Positions 38,659-48,264 of a stretch of 64,000 bases of DNA are shown here, one piece after another (the first letter of the stretch is position 1; the number at the start of each line of letters is the position of its first letter). The notes below the pieces were generated by a model. It was not told the DNA's origin and searched no databases. It saw nothing but the letters and a program-made list of their open reading frames with translations. A program made the translations under genes and the position numbers. Source of the stretch: Massilia rhizosphaerae (lineage in GTDB: Bacteria; Pseudomonadota; Gammaproteobacteria; Burkholderiales; Burkholderiaceae_D); assembly GCF_016093545.1 (NCBI RefSeq), contig NZ_JADKYX010000001.1, positions 186,001 through 250,000 of the forward strand, in the 5' to 3' direction.

Positions 38659-39588
38659 ATGCCTAAGGATATCTTGGTGATCGGCGGTACCCGTTACATC
38701 GGCAAGCTGCTGGTGCAGCGCCTGCTGCGCGCCGGCCATCGCGTGACCATCGCGACCCGCGGCTACGCGCCGGATCCGTTCGGCGGGCGCATCGCGCGCG
38801 TGCGCGTCGACCGCCGCAACGAGACCGCCATGCGCAACGCGTTCGCCGGTCTCGGGCCGTTCGACATCGTCTACGACCAGATGTGCTACAACCCGCTCGA
38901 CGCGGCCATCGCCGTGCGCACGTTCGCGGGCAAGGTCGGCCGCTACGTGATGGCGTCGACGATCGACGCCTACCGCGTCCTCGGCTATGGCCTGGGGCGG
39001 CCGCTGGCGGAATCGGACCTGGCCGCCGGGGCGCAGACGATCGACACGGGCTACCCGTGGCACGACCCGTGCCGCGCCACCGAGTGTTATGTCAGGGGCA
39101 AGGTGCAGGCCGAAGCCTATCTCGTGCGCGACGGCTCCCTGCCGCTCGTCACGCCGCGCCTGGCGCACGTGCTGGCCGGGCCGGAGGATTTTACCGGCCG
39201 CCTCGCGCACTACGTCGAACTGGCGCGGCTCGGCGAGGCGCTGGAATATTCGAACGCGGACGCGGCGCTGTCCTTCATGCCGCTGCAGGGCGCGGCCGAT
39301 TTCCTCGCCTGGGTGGGCATGCAGGACTTCACGGGGCCGGTCAACGCGGCGTGCGACGGCGCGCTGTCGGCGGCCGGGCTGTTCGAGCGGATCGGCGCCG
39401 TGCTCGATACGGACGTGACGATGCGGCCGGCCGCGGCGCCGGTGGAGCCGGGGCGCCTGTCGCCGTTCGACCTGCCGGGCGCCATGGTGCTCGACACGTC
39501 GCGCGCGAAGGCGCTCGGCTACCGGTTCGGGCATTGCGACGACTGGATCGACGACACGATTCAACTGCACGACCTGGCGTTCGTATGA
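38659..39588 (+). CDS. NAD-dependent epimerase/dehydratase-family protein
   Basis: Atypical short-chain dehydrogenase of 309 residues. A Rossmann fold with ILVIGGTRYIGKLLVQRLL opens the protein, and VMASTIDAYR and the late YVRGKVQAE segment resemble the Ser/Thr-Tyr-Lys active region, though a canonical YxxxK is replaced by YVRGK. GGTRYIG is the form seen in RNA-binding CSP41-like and related reductases. Substrate unknown. AGGGA precedes the ATG at 38659; an earlier in-frame ATG lacks an SD. LysR control from the divergent gene is likely. Confidence 0.82.
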   Translation: MPKDILVIGGTRYIGKLLVQRLLRAGHRVTIATRGYAPDPFGGRIARVRVDRRNETAMRNAFAGLGPFDIVYDQMCYNPLDAAIAVRTFAGKVGRYVMASTIDAYRVLGYGLGRPLAESDLAAGAQTIDTGYPWHDPCRATECYVRGKVQAEAYLVRDGSLPLVTPRLAHVLAGPEDFTGRLAHYVELARLGEALEYSNADAALSFMPLQGAADFLAWVGMQDFTGPVNAACDGALSAAGLFERIGAVLDTDVTMRPAAAPVEPGRLSPFDLPGAMVLDTSRAKALGYRFGHCDDWIDDTIQLHDLAFV

Positions 39589-39599
39589 CCGGAACGACA

Positions 39600-39621
39600 A
39601 CGGCGGCCCGCAGGCCGCCGT
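39600..39621. terminator. Perfect 9-bp hairpin between convergent genes
   Basis: Bases 39600-39608 pair with 39613-39621 around CGCA, 11 bases after the epimerase stop and 20 bases before the peptide-transporter stop on the other strand. It probably serves both genes. Confidence 0.65.
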
Positions 39622-39641
39622 CATCGTGGCGAGGCGTAGCG

Positions 39642-41144
39642 CTACTTAACGCCGTGCATCAGTTTCTGGATCAGCGGCGCGATCAGGAACAGCAGCACGC
39701 CGGCGCCGATCAGGGCCCAGAAGCCGAACGTATAGCCGGACAGCGCCGAGGCCACGGTCATGCCTTTTTCGCCCGACACGACGGACGCGAAGATGCCCGA
39801 CAGGTTGTTGCCGATGCCGGTCGACAGGAACCAGCCGCCCATGCCCAGGCCGACGAGGCGGGGCGGCGCCAGCTTGGTCACCATCGACAGGCCGATCGGC
39901 GACAGGCACAGTTCACCGATGGACTGGATCACGTAGACCATGAACAGCGTCCAGAACGGGATCTTGCTGTCCGGGCCGACGAGGTGCTGCAGCGCGAACA
40001 TCAGCAGCAGGAACGCGAGGCCGTTGAAGATCAGGCCCAGGCCGAACTTGCGCGGGATCGATGGATTGTTGCGGCCCATCGCGGTCCATACGGCGGCGAC
40101 GATCGGCGCGATCACGATGATGGCCAGCGTATTGACGGACTGGAACCAGCCGGTCGGGAACACCCAGGTGCCGAAGTCGCGGCGCACGATGTATTCGGCC
40201 AGGAAGGTGAACGAGCTGCCGGCCTGCTCGAAGAAGCACCAGAACATCACGTTGAAGAAGAAGATGACGAGCATCGCGATCGTCTTGTCGCGCACGACCG
40301 CGCCGCCGCGGATGCCTTCCACCATCAGCATGACCGCGAGGATGATGAAGAGGACCGACAGCACGCCCTGCAGCTTTTCCGCGCCCAGCTTCAGCACGAA
40401 GTAGACGACGGGGGTGACGACGAGCGAGCCGATGACGACGCCGACGACGCGCATCGGATTGGCCAGCGGGCCGGTGGCGGCGCCGATGCCCTTCAGCATG
40501 CGGCGGCCGATCTGGAACCAGATCAGCGACAGGAACATGCCCACGCCGGACGCGAAGAACACGACCTTGTAGGCCGGGACGCCGGTCTGGCTGGACATCG
40601 CGTCCGCCAGCACGCCCGTGAGGATCGGGGCGAGGAAGCCGCCGCCGTTGATGCCCATGTAGAAGATCGTGAAGCCGGAATCGCGGCGCTGGTCGTTGAT
40701 GCCGTACAGTTGTCCGACCATGGCGGAGATGTTCGGCTTGAACATGCCGTTGCCGACGATGATGGTGGCGAGGCCCAGCTTGAACACGTCCGGGTTCGGG
40801 ATCGTGATGGCGAACAGCCCGAGTATCATGAACGATGCGCCGACGAGGATCGAGCGCTGGTAGCCGATCACGCGGTCGGCGATGTAGCCGCCGAACACGG
40901 CGCCGGCGTACACCAGGGCGAGGTAGGAACCGTAGGTCAGGTTGGCGTCGGCCTGGCCCACGCCGCTGCCGCCGTAGAATTGGGCGACGATGTAGAGCAC
41001 CAGGGCCCAACGGATGCCGTAGAAAGCGAATCGTTCCCAGAATTCCGTCATGAACAGCATCCACAGCGGGGCCGGATGCCCCAGGATCTGTTTGAATTCC
41101 GGTACCGCTTTCGGTTCGGCGGTTGTAGTAGCTGCACCGCTCAT
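39642..41144 (-). CDS. POT/PTR family proton-dependent peptide transporter
   Basis: Major-facilitator-fold di/tripeptide symporter of 500 residues with 12-14 membrane helices. The family motif EFWERFAFYGIR lies in the first helix, with the proton-coupling ExxER residues intact. The second signature, GNGMFKPNISAMVGQLY, and the FYMGINGGGFLAP segment are also present. GAGGAA precedes the ATG. It is divergent from ppnN with ~230 bases between. Together with the OPT transporter it suggests peptide-based nutrition. Confidence 0.93.
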   Translation of the reverse strand: MSGAATTTAEPKAVPEFKQILGHPAPLWMLFMTEFWERFAFYGIRWALVLYIVAQFYGGSGVGQADANLTYGSYLALVYAGAVFGGYIADRVIGYQRSILVGASFMILGLFAITIPNPDVFKLGLATIIVGNGMFKPNISAMVGQLYGINDQRRDSGFTIFYMGINGGGFLAPILTGVLADAMSSQTGVPAYKVVFFASGVGMFLSLIWFQIGRRMLKGIGAATGPLANPMRVVGVVIGSLVVTPVVYFVLKLGAEKLQGVLSVLFIILAVMLMVEGIRGGAVVRDKTIAMLVIFFFNVMFWCFFEQAGSSFTFLAEYIVRRDFGTWVFPTGWFQSVNTLAIIVIAPIVAAVWTAMGRNNPSIPRKFGLGLIFNGLAFLLLMFALQHLVGPDSKIPFWTLFMVYVIQSIGELCLSPIGLSMVTKLAPPRLVGLGMGGWFLSTGIGNNLSGIFASVVSGEKGMTVASALSGYTFGFWALIGAGVLLFLIAPLIQKLMHGVK

Positions 41145-41378
41145 GCGGTTCCTCCCCTATCTTTATAAGAATGAATGCGTAATCGGGGCATGTCCGGCCT
41201 GGGTAAGGCCGGCGGCCCCGCGTCGCATTTTAGTGTAAATCGTGCATGCCGGGCCAGCTTTTTACGGCGCGTCCATACGCCGGCGCGGCCACGGCGAAAA
41301 GGGTGGCCCAAACTCCTGTGAGTTGTCGTATATTGGCGCAAAGCCTCACCGATTCACAGAAGAGAAAAGGAATTAACC

Positions 41379-42749
41379 ATGAATTACGACGTTGTCGACA
41401 CGCTGATATCTCCGGAAGGACGTCTGGAAGTCCTGTCGAAGGCCGAGGTGGCCAAGCTCCTCGATACGAGCCAGGGCGGGCTGTACCAGATCTTTCGCAA
41501 ATGCGCACTGGCCGTGCTCAACTCCGGCAGTTCGATCGACGACGGCAAGGAACTGCTCGAGCGCTACAAGGATTTCGACATCAAGATCATCCAGCGCGAA
41601 CGCGGCATCAAGCTCGATATCCGCGGCGCGCCGGCGCACGCCTTCGTCGACGGCAAGATGATCAAGGGTATCCACGAGCACCTGTTCTCGGTGCTGCGCG
41701 ATATCGTCTACGTCAATTTCGAGGTGACGGACAATCCGCGCTTCGACCTCACGCGCCCGGAAGGCATCACGGACGCCGTCTTCCACATCCTGCGCAACGC
41801 CAACGTGATCCAGCCGCAGCGCAATCCGAACCTCGTCGTGTGCTGGGGCGGCCACTCGATCAACCGCGTCGAGTACAACTATTCCAAGCACGTGGGCTAC
41901 CAGCTGGGACTGCGCGAACTCGATATCTGCACGGGCTGCGGGCCGGGCGCGATGAAGGGTCCGATGAAGGGCGCCACCATCGGCCACGCCAAGCAGCGCC
42001 TGGGCGGCGGCCGCTACCTGGGCATCTCGGAGCCGGGCATCATCGCGGCGGAGTCGCCGAACCCGATCGTCAACGACCTCGTGATCATGCCGGACATCGA
42101 GAAGCGCCTGGAAGCCTTCGTGCGCACGGGCCACGGCATCGTCGTGTTCCCGGGCGGCGCCGGCACGGCGGAGGAGATCCTGTACATCCTCGGCATCCTG
42201 CTCCATCCGGACAACGCGGAAATGCCGTTCCCGCTCGTGTTCACGGGCCCCGCGACGGCGCGCGAATACTTCGAGCAGATCGACCATTTCGTCGGCCTGA
42301 CCCTGGGCGAGACGGCGCAGCGCCGCTACAAGATCATCATCGACGATCCGGACGCCGTGGCGCGCGAAATGCAGACCGGTATCCGCCAGGTGCGCGAATT
42401 CCGCAAGTCGCGCAGCGACGCGTACTACTTCAACTGGGGCCTCAAGATCGACCCGGAATTCCAGAAGCCGTTCCGTCCCACGCACGACAATATGCGCAAT
42501 CTGTCGCTGCACAAGAACCAGGAAACGCACCTGCTCGCGGCGAACCTGCGCCGCGCGTTCTCGGGCGTCGTGGCGGGCAACGTGAAGGAAGAGGGCATCC
42601 GCGCGATCGAGCAGTTCGGCAAGTTCGAGATCCACGGCGAGAACGAGATCATGGCGCCGATGGATGCGCTGTTGCAGTCGTTCGTGGAGCAGAGCCGCAT
42701 GAAGTTGCCGGGCAAGGAGTATGTACCTTGCTATCGCGTGGTGCGGTGA
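41379..42749 (+). CDS. ppnN: Nucleotide 5'-monophosphate nucleosidase PpnN (YgdH-type LOG protein)
   Basis: Cytosolic nucleosidase of 456 residues that splits purine and pyrimidine monophosphates to base and ribose 5-phosphate. It has the N-terminal regulatory domain (RLEVLSKAEV and GLYQIFRKCALAVLNSGS), a central Rossmann-like LOG domain with the PGGAGTAEEI catalytic motif and CTGCGPGAMKG, and the C-terminal domain that binds (p)ppGpp in E. coli. AAAAGGAA precedes the ATG. Length and order match YgdH. Confidence 0.95.
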   Translation: MNYDVVDTLISPEGRLEVLSKAEVAKLLDTSQGGLYQIFRKCALAVLNSGSSIDDGKELLERYKDFDIKIIQRERGIKLDIRGAPAHAFVDGKMIKGIHEHLFSVLRDIVYVNFEVTDNPRFDLTRPEGITDAVFHILRNANVIQPQRNPNLVVCWGGHSINRVEYNYSKHVGYQLGLRELDICTGCGPGAMKGPMKGATIGHAKQRLGGGRYLGISEPGIIAAESPNPIVNDLVIMPDIEKRLEAFVRTGHGIVVFPGGAGTAEEILYILGILLHPDNAEMPFPLVFTGPATAREYFEQIDHFVGLTLGETAQRRYKIIIDDPDAVAREMQTGIRQVREFRKSRSDAYYFNWGLKIDPEFQKPFRPTHDNMRNLSLHKNQETHLLAANLRRAFSGVVAGNVKEEGIRAIEQFGKFEIHGENEIMAPMDALLQSFVEQSRMKLPGKEYVPCYRVVR

Positions 42750-42759
42750 CGTGAACGTT

Positions 42760-42782
42760 TGGTGGGCACAGGGTGCCCACCA
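42760..42782. terminator. Perfect 9-bp hairpin between ppnN and lysS
   Basis: Bases 42760-42768 pair with 42774-42782 around a five-base loop. It sits in the 49-base gap between the two convergent stop codons and may end both transcripts, though no U tract is seen. Confidence 0.6.
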
Positions 42783-42798
42783 TGCCGCCGCGTGACGC

Positions 42799-44346
42799 TT
42801 AATCTTCCTTGCGCAGGTGCGGGAACAACAGCACGTCGCGGATGTTCGGCGAATCCGTGATGATCATCATCAGGCGGTCGATGCCGATGCCGCAGCCGCC
42901 GGTCGGGGGCATGCCGTATTCCAGCGCGCGGATGTAGTCGGCGTCGTAGTACATCGCCTCCTCGTCGCCCGCCTGCTTCGCTTCGACCTGCGCCAGGAAG
43001 CGGGCCGACTGGTCTTCCGGATCGTTCAGCTCCGAGAAGCCGTTGGCGATCTCGCGGCCCACCATGAACAGCTCGAAGCGTTCCGTGATGCCTTCGCGCG
43101 TGTCCGACGCGCGCGCCAGCGGCGACACTTCGACCGGGTAGTCGATGATGAACGTCGGCTCCCACAACTGCGCTTCCGCCGTCTCTTCGAACAGCGACAG
43201 CTGCAGCGCGCCCAGGCCCGAGATCACGTGCGGCTTGACGCCGAACTTCGCCAGCTCCGCCTTCAGGAACGCGGTGTCGTGCAGCTGTTCGTCCGTGTAG
43301 TGCGGGGCGAACTTGTTGATGGCCTGGACGATCGTCAGGCGGTGGAACGGTTTGCTCAGGTCCAGCGCGCGGCCGCCGTACGTCAGTTCGGCGGTGCCGT
43401 GGGCGTCGATGGCGGCCTGGCGGATCACGGCTTCCGTGAAGTCCATCAGCCACTTGTAGTCGGTCCACGCGGCGTAGAACTCCATCATCGTGAATTCCGG
43501 GTTGTGGCGGATCGACACGCCCTCGTTGCGGAAGTTACGGTTGATTTCGAACACGCGGTCGAAGCCGCCCACGACCAGGCGCTTCAGGTACAGTTCGGGC
43601 GCGATGCGCAGGAACATCTGCATGTCGAGCGCGTTGTGGTGCGTGATGAACGGCTTGGCGGCGGCGCCGCCCGGGATCGGGTGCAGCATCGGCGTCTCGA
43701 CTTCCATGAAGCCGTTGTCCTGCATGAAGCGGCGGATCGACGCGATGGCGGCCGTGCGCGCCTTGAACGTGCGGCGCGTTTCCTCGTTCATGATCAGGTC
43801 GACGTAGCGCTGGCGGTACTTCGTTTCCTGGTCGGCCAGGCCGTGGAACTTGTCCGGCAGCGGACGCAGCGCCTTGGTGATCAGGCGGAGCAGGGTGACC
43901 TTGACGGTCAGTTCGTCGGTCTTGGTCTTGAAGAGCAGGCCCTCGACGCCGAGAATGTCGCCCAGGTCGTAGTGGCGCAGCGCTTCCATCGCCTCCTCGC
44001 CCGTGTTGTCCAGGGTGACGTAGATCTGGATGCGGCCGTCGGCGCGCGGGCCCGACGAATCCTGCAAGGTCGCGAAGGCGGCCTTCTTGCCCGCTTCGCG
44101 CTTGAGCATCATGCGGCCGGCCAGGACGACCTGCTGCGGTTCCGCTTCCAGCTGCTCGCGGGTCCAGCCGCCGAACTGCTCGGTGAGGTCCGCCGCCTTG
44201 TGCTGCGGGACGAAGTCGTTCGGGAACGCGATGCCTTTGGCGCGGATCGCGGCCAGCTTGGCGCGGCGCTCGGCGATGATCTTGTTGTCCTCGGCTGCAA
44301 GCGAAGACGGCTCGGTATTCTGTTGTTCTTGGTTTTCGGTGCTCAT
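42799..44346 (-). CDS. lysS: Lysyl-tRNA synthetase, class II
   Basis: Charges tRNA-Lys. The 515-residue protein has an N-terminal OB-fold anticodon-binding domain (about 70-170) and a class II catalytic core with motif 2 [20 protein letters not shown] (the final part of it) and motif 3 [12 protein letters not shown]. The ATG at 44346 gives the usual N-terminus. It follows the HAD phosphatase gene by 23 bases and lies in the prfB-HAD-lysS transcript. prfB next to lysS is a widely conserved bacterial pairing. Confidence 0.97.
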   Translation of the reverse strand: MSTENQEQQNTEPSSLAAEDNKIIAERRAKLAAIRAKGIAFPNDFVPQHKAADLTEQFGGWTREQLEAEPQQVVLAGRMMLKREAGKKAAFATLQDSSGPRADGRIQIYVTLDNTGEEAMEALRHYDLGDILGVEGLLFKTKTDELTVKVTLLRLITKALRPLPDKFHGLADQETKYRQRYVDLIMNEETRRTFKARTAAIASIRRFMQDNGFMEVETPMLHPIPGGAAAKPFITHHNALDMQMFLRIAPELYLKRLVVGGFDRVFEINRNFRNEGVSIRHNPEFTMMEFYAAWTDYKWLMDFTEAVIRQAAIDAHGTAELTYGGRALDLSKPFHRLTIVQAINKFAPHYTDEQLHDTAFLKAELAKFGVKPHVISGLGALQLSLFEETAEAQLWEPTFIIDYPVEVSPLARASDTREGITERFELFMVGREIANGFSELNDPEDQSARFLAQVEAKQAGDEEAMYYDADYIRALEYGMPPTGGCGIGIDRLMMIITDSPNIRDVLLFPHLRKED

Positions 44347-44369
44347 ATCGATATCGGTCTGGTTTGGAA

Positions 44370-45026
44370 TCACGGGGTGCCGAGCAGGTCGCCGACCGTC
44401 AGGTCTTCGTAGTGGGCGACGATGCGCACGACGTTGTCGAATTCGCGGAAGGCGGAAGCCGGCAGGGTCGTCGTGATGACGACGGCGCGCATGCCGGCGC
44501 GGCGCGCCGCTTCCACGCCCATCGGCGCGTCTTCGAACACGATGCATTCTGAAGGCGCAACGCCGAGCTTCTCGGCCGCTTTCAAAAAGACGTCCGGATG
44601 CGGCTTGCCGCGCTTGACGTCGGCCGCGCCGACGACGGCGTCGAAGTGACGGCGCAGGTCCATCTCGTCCAGGGTGAAGACGATGTTCGCGGGCGGGGCG
44701 GACGTCGCCACCGCCAGGTGCACGCCTTGCGCGCGCGCGGCGGTCACGAAGTCCTCGAAGCCCTGGACCGCGCTGCGGTGCGGGCCGTACATCTCGCGGT
44801 ACAGGACGTCCTTTTCGTGCGCCAGCACGGCGATCTCGTCGTCGGACATGCCGGCGCCCAGGCGTTCGCGCAGGATCTCGCGGCTCTGCGCGCCCGCCGT
44901 TTCGCGGAAGAACGCGTCCGGCTCGTACGTCTTGCCATGGCGGGCGAAGAACGCCAGCCAGGAATCCAGGTGGAACGCCATGTTGTCGACGATGGTGCCG
45001 TCCATGTCGAAGATGAAGGCCGTCAT
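44370..45026 (-). CDS. HAD-superfamily phosphatase/phosphoglucomutase-like protein
   Basis: Haloacid-dehalogenase-type hydrolase of 218 residues. Motif I is [12 protein letters not shown], motif II VATSAP, the lysine is in [17 protein letters not shown], and motif III is [14 protein letters not shown] helical cap (about 15-80) follows motif I, as in beta-phosphoglucomutase and phosphoglycolate phosphatase relatives. The substrate cannot be told. It lies 4 bases after the prfB stop and before lysS in one transcript. Confidence 0.9.
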   Translation of the reverse strand: MTAFIFDMDGTIVDNMAFHLDSWLAFFARHGKTYEPDAFFRETAGAQSREILRERLGAGMSDDEIAVLAHEKDVLYREMYGPHRSAVQGFEDFVTAARAQGVHLAVATSAPPANIVFTLDEMDLRRHFDAVVGAADVKRGKPHPDVFLKAAEKLGVAPSECIVFEDAPMGVEAARRAGMRAVVITTTLPASAFREFDNVVRIVAHYEDLTVGDLLGTP

Positions 45027-45030
45027 CCGC

Positions 45031-46135
45031 TTATACCCCTTGCTTCAGCGAGGCGGAGATGAAGTCGTCGAGGTCGCCGTCCAGCACGTTCTTCGTGTTG
45101 CCCGTCTCGAAGCCGGTGCGCAAGTCCTTGATGCGCGACTGGTCGAGGACGTAGGAACGGATCTGGTGGCCCCAGCCGACGTCGGTCTTCGAATCTTCCA
45201 GCTTCTGCTGCTCGGCCATGCGCTTGCGCAGCTCCAGCTCGAACAGCTTGGCGCGCAGCATGTCGAACGCTTCCGCCTTGTTGCGATGCTGCGAGCGGTC
45301 GTTCTGGCATTGCACGACGATGCCCGACGGCGCGTGCGTCAGGCGCACCGCGGAGTCGGTCTTGTTGATGTGCTGGCCGCCGGCACCGGATGCGCGGTAG
45401 GTGTCGATGCGGACGTCGGCCGGGTTGATGTCGATCTCGATCGATTCGTCGACTTCCGGATACACGAAGATCGACGAGAACGACGTGTGGCGGCCGTTGG
45501 CGGAGTCGAACGGCGACTTGCGCACGAGGCGATGCACGCCCGTTTCGGTGCGCAGGTGGCCGTAGGCGTATTCGCCCTCGACCTTGATGGTGGCCGTCTT
45601 GATGCCGGCGACCTCGCCCTCGGACACTTCCATCACCTCGGCCTTGAAGCCCTTGCGCTCGCAATAGCGCAGGTATTGGCGCATCAGCATCGACGCCCAG
45701 TCCTGGGCCTCGGTGCCGCCGGCGCCGGCCTGGATGTCGATGAAGCAGCTGGCGTGGTCCATCGGGTTGCTGAACATGCGGCGGAATTCCATCTGCTCGA
45801 TCACCTTCGTGATCCCGGCGGCATCGGCTTCCACGGCTTCGAGGGTGGCGTCGTCGCCTTCCTCGCGTGCCATCTCGAACAGGTCGGACGCGTCCGCGAG
45901 GTCGGTGCGCGCCTTTTCCAAGGTCAGCACGACGCCTTCCAGCGCTTTCTTCTCGCGGCCCATGTCCTGGGCCCGTTTCTGGTCATTCCAGATCGCGGGA
46001 TCTTCCAGTTCCTGGTTGACTTGCTCTAACTTCTCCGCTTTGCGGTCGAAGTCAAAGATACCTCCGAAGTTCGGCTTCACGGCTGGTCAGGTCGTTCAGC
46101 AGGGCGGAGAGGGCATTGATGCGTTCAGCTTCCAT
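45031..46135 (-). CDS. prfB: Peptide chain release factor 2, expressed by +1 programmed frameshift
   Basis: RF2 recognises UAA and UGA and triggers peptide release. The coding sequence is in two frames: 46135 down to 46055 gives 27 codons ending ...RRYL, then an in-frame TGA (46052-46054). Skipping T46054 resumes at GAC (46051-46053) and continues to 45031, for 367 residues, close to the 365 of E. coli RF2. The stop-recognition SPF motif (KSPFDS) and the catalytic GGQ ([12 protein letters not shown]) are present. An ATG at 46080 in the downstream frame would create an unrelated N-terminus and is not the start. RF2 level would be autoregulated through the in-frame UGA. Confidence 0.96.
46051..46066 (-). 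other. prfB: prfB programmed frameshift signal
   Basis: On the minus strand the site reads CGGAGG (46061-46066), TAT, CTT, TGA, C. An internal SD three bases before the CTT slip codon, followed by the weak stop context TGAC, is the classical RF2 recoding element: low RF2 slows termination and favours slippage of the tRNA from CUU to UUU. Confidence 0.95.
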
Positions 46136-46172
46136 GGTCTTTGGCAAATTTATTGGTTAAATCGAACCCTCA

Positions 46173-46178
46173 ATTATA
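46173..46178 (-). promoter_or_regulatory. -10 box for the prfB-HAD-lysS transcript
   Basis: A perfect TATAAT on the minus strand lies 37 bases before the prfB ATG in the AT-rich gap shared with cpdB. No good -35 hexamer is found at 16-18 bases. Confidence 0.45.
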
Positions 46179-46245
46179 CCCTAGCGGACGGCGCTTCCGT
46201 GCTCGCCTTGCCGTGCGCCATGGCCGTGGCTTATGATGCCCGTCC

Positions 46246-48255
46246 ATGACGCTCCGCCTTTCCCCTCTGTTCCGCGTGCTTCCGCTCGCCGCGACCGTGT
46301 CGGCCGCCTGCGCCGCGCCGGTGCCGGCCGGCACCCGTGCCACGCTCGTGATCCTGGAGACGACCGACTTGCACGCGAACGTCGTCGGCTACGATTATTT
46401 CAAGCTGGCGGCCGACCCGTCGCTGGGGCTGGACCGCACGGCGACGCTGATCGCGCAGGCCAGGCGCGAGTTCGCGAATACTTTGCTGTTCGATAACGGC
46501 GACACGATCCAGGGCACGGCGCTGGGTGATTACCAGGCCGTCGTCGCGCCGGTCAAGTGCGACCAGGTGCTGGCCGTCTACAAGGCGATGACGCGCCTCG
46601 GCTACGACGGCGGCGGCGTCGGCAACCACGATTTCAACTACGGCCTCGGCTTCCTCGGCCAGGTGACGGGCAGCCGCTTCGATGTGCCCGGCATCCCGCG
46701 CCCGGCCAAACCGTGCGCCGGCCCCGGCTTTCCGATCGTGCTGGCCAACGTCTACAGCGTGAAGACGCACGCGCCGCTGTTCGCGCCTTACCGCATCCTC
46801 GAGAAGCGCGTGCGGGCCGAGGATGCCGACGGGCATCCGGTCGAGGCGACGGTCAAGGTCGGCATCATCGGCTTCACGACGCCGACGATCATGTCGTGGG
46901 ACAAGCGCTTGCTGGAAGGCCGCGTCTACACGGAAGGACTGGTCGAGACAGCGCGGCGCTACATCCCGGAGATGCGCAGGCAAGGCGCGGATGTGATCGT
47001 CGCGCTGTCGCACGGCGGCCTGGACGGCAGCCCGTATTCGCCGACGATGGAAAACGGTAATTATTATCTGGCGCAGGTGGCGGGCATCGACGCGCTGCTG
47101 CTGGGCCACGCGCACCAGTTGTTCCCGAACCCGGCCAGCAAGGTCGCGCAATTCGACCTGCCGCACGTCGACAAGGCCCGCGGGACCGTATTCGGCGTGC
47201 CGGCCGTGATGGCCAACCTCTGGGGCAAGAATCTGGGCGTGATCCGTTTCGAGCTGCGCCACGACGGCAAGGGCTGGCGGATCGACCGCGGCCGCACCGT
47301 CGTCGAGACGCGCGCCACGCGGCAGCCCGACCATTCGTACGTGGCGGCGGATCCGGCCGTGCTGGACCTCGTGCGTCCCGAGCACGAGGCGACGATCCGC
47401 TACGTGCAGACGCCGGTCGGCAGCACGGATTTTCGGATGGCGTCGTATTTCGCCGACGTGGGCGACCCGTCCGCGATCCAGGTCGTCAACGCGGCGCAGG
47501 CGGATTACGTCCGCGCTTACGTGAAGGCGAACCTGCCGCAGTACAAGGACGTGCCCGTGCTGTCCGTGTCGGCCGCGTTCAAGGCGGGCGCGGCGGGGCC
47601 GGCCGACTACACGGACGTGGCGCCGGGTAATCTGGCGCTGAACAATGCGGCCGACTTGTACCTGTATCCGAACACGCTGACCGCCGTGAAAGTCGACGGC
47701 GCCGGCCTGAAGGCGTGGCTGGAACGGGCCGCGGGCCGGTTCAACACCATCGATCCCGCCCGCACCGCGCCGCAGGAACTGGTCAACGCCGGTTTCCCCA
47801 GCTATAACTTCGACTCGGTCACGTCGCCCGATCTGCGCTACGAGATCGACGTGACACACCCGCCCGGCGACCGCATCCGCCATCTCGCGTGGCGGGGCAA
47901 GCCCGTCGCGAGCGACCAGCCCTTCCTCGTCGCCACGAACAATTATCGCGCGAGCGGCGGCGGCAACTTTCCCGGCCTGGACGGGAGCCGCACGGTCATT
48001 GCCGCGCCGGACACGAACCGCGACGTGCTCATCGCCTACATCCGCGCGCACAGGCACCTGACGCGCGCGGCCGACGGCGCGGCGCGCAGCTGGCGCTTCG
48101 CGCCCGTGGCGACGGCCGGTCCCGTCGTGTTCCACGCGCCGCCCGGCAAGCTGGCGCTGGCGCGCGCGGCGGGGCTCGAGAATGTGTCGGAAATGCGGCC
48201 GGACGACGGCCAGGGCAAGGGATACGCGCTGTACGCGGTCGACCTGTCGAAGTGA
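46246..48255 (+). CDS. cpdB: 2',3'-cyclic-nucleotide 2'-phosphodiesterase/3'-nucleotidase (CpdB-like)
   Basis: Periplasmic nucleotidase of 669 residues that scavenges extracellular nucleotides. A signal peptide (cleavage near AACA, residue ~23) is followed by a metallophosphatase domain with TTDLHANVVGYDYF, DNGDTIQG, GNHDFNYG, ALSHGG and LGHAHQLFP supplying the two-metal site. The C-terminal 5'-nucleotidase domain has TNNYRASGGGNFPG. Length matches CpdB. It is divergent from prfB. Confidence 0.93.
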   Translation: MTLRLSPLFRVLPLAATVSAACAAPVPAGTRATLVILETTDLHANVVGYDYFKLAADPSLGLDRTATLIAQARREFANTLLFDNGDTIQGTALGDYQAVVAPVKCDQVLAVYKAMTRLGYDGGGVGNHDFNYGLGFLGQVTGSRFDVPGIPRPAKPCAGPGFPIVLANVYSVKTHAPLFAPYRILEKRVRAEDADGHPVEATVKVGIIGFTTPTIMSWDKRLLEGRVYTEGLVETARRYIPEMRRQGADVIVALSHGGLDGSPYSPTMENGNYYLAQVAGIDALLLGHAHQLFPNPASKVAQFDLPHVDKARGTVFGVPAVMANLWGKNLGVIRFELRHDGKGWRIDRGRTVVETRATRQPDHSYVAADPAVLDLVRPEHEATIRYVQTPVGSTDFRMASYFADVGDPSAIQVVNAAQADYVRAYVKANLPQYKDVPVLSVSAAFKAGAAGPADYTDVAPGNLALNNAADLYLYPNTLTAVKVDGAGLKAWLERAAGRFNTIDPARTAPQELVNAGFPSYNFDSVTSPDLRYEIDVTHPPGDRIRHLAWRGKPVASDQPFLVATNNYRASGGGNFPGLDGSRTVIAAPDTNRDVLIAYIRAHRHLTRAADGAARSWRFAPVATAGPVVFHAPPGKLALARAAGLENVSEMRPDDGQGKGYALYAVDLSK

Positions 48256-48264
48256 AGAGGGCGC

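Noticed and set aside
45031..46080. prfB beginning at ATG 46080 in the downstream frame.
   Set aside because: It would replace the conserved RF2 N-terminus, and the upstream 27-codon frame and frameshift signal explain the gene fully.
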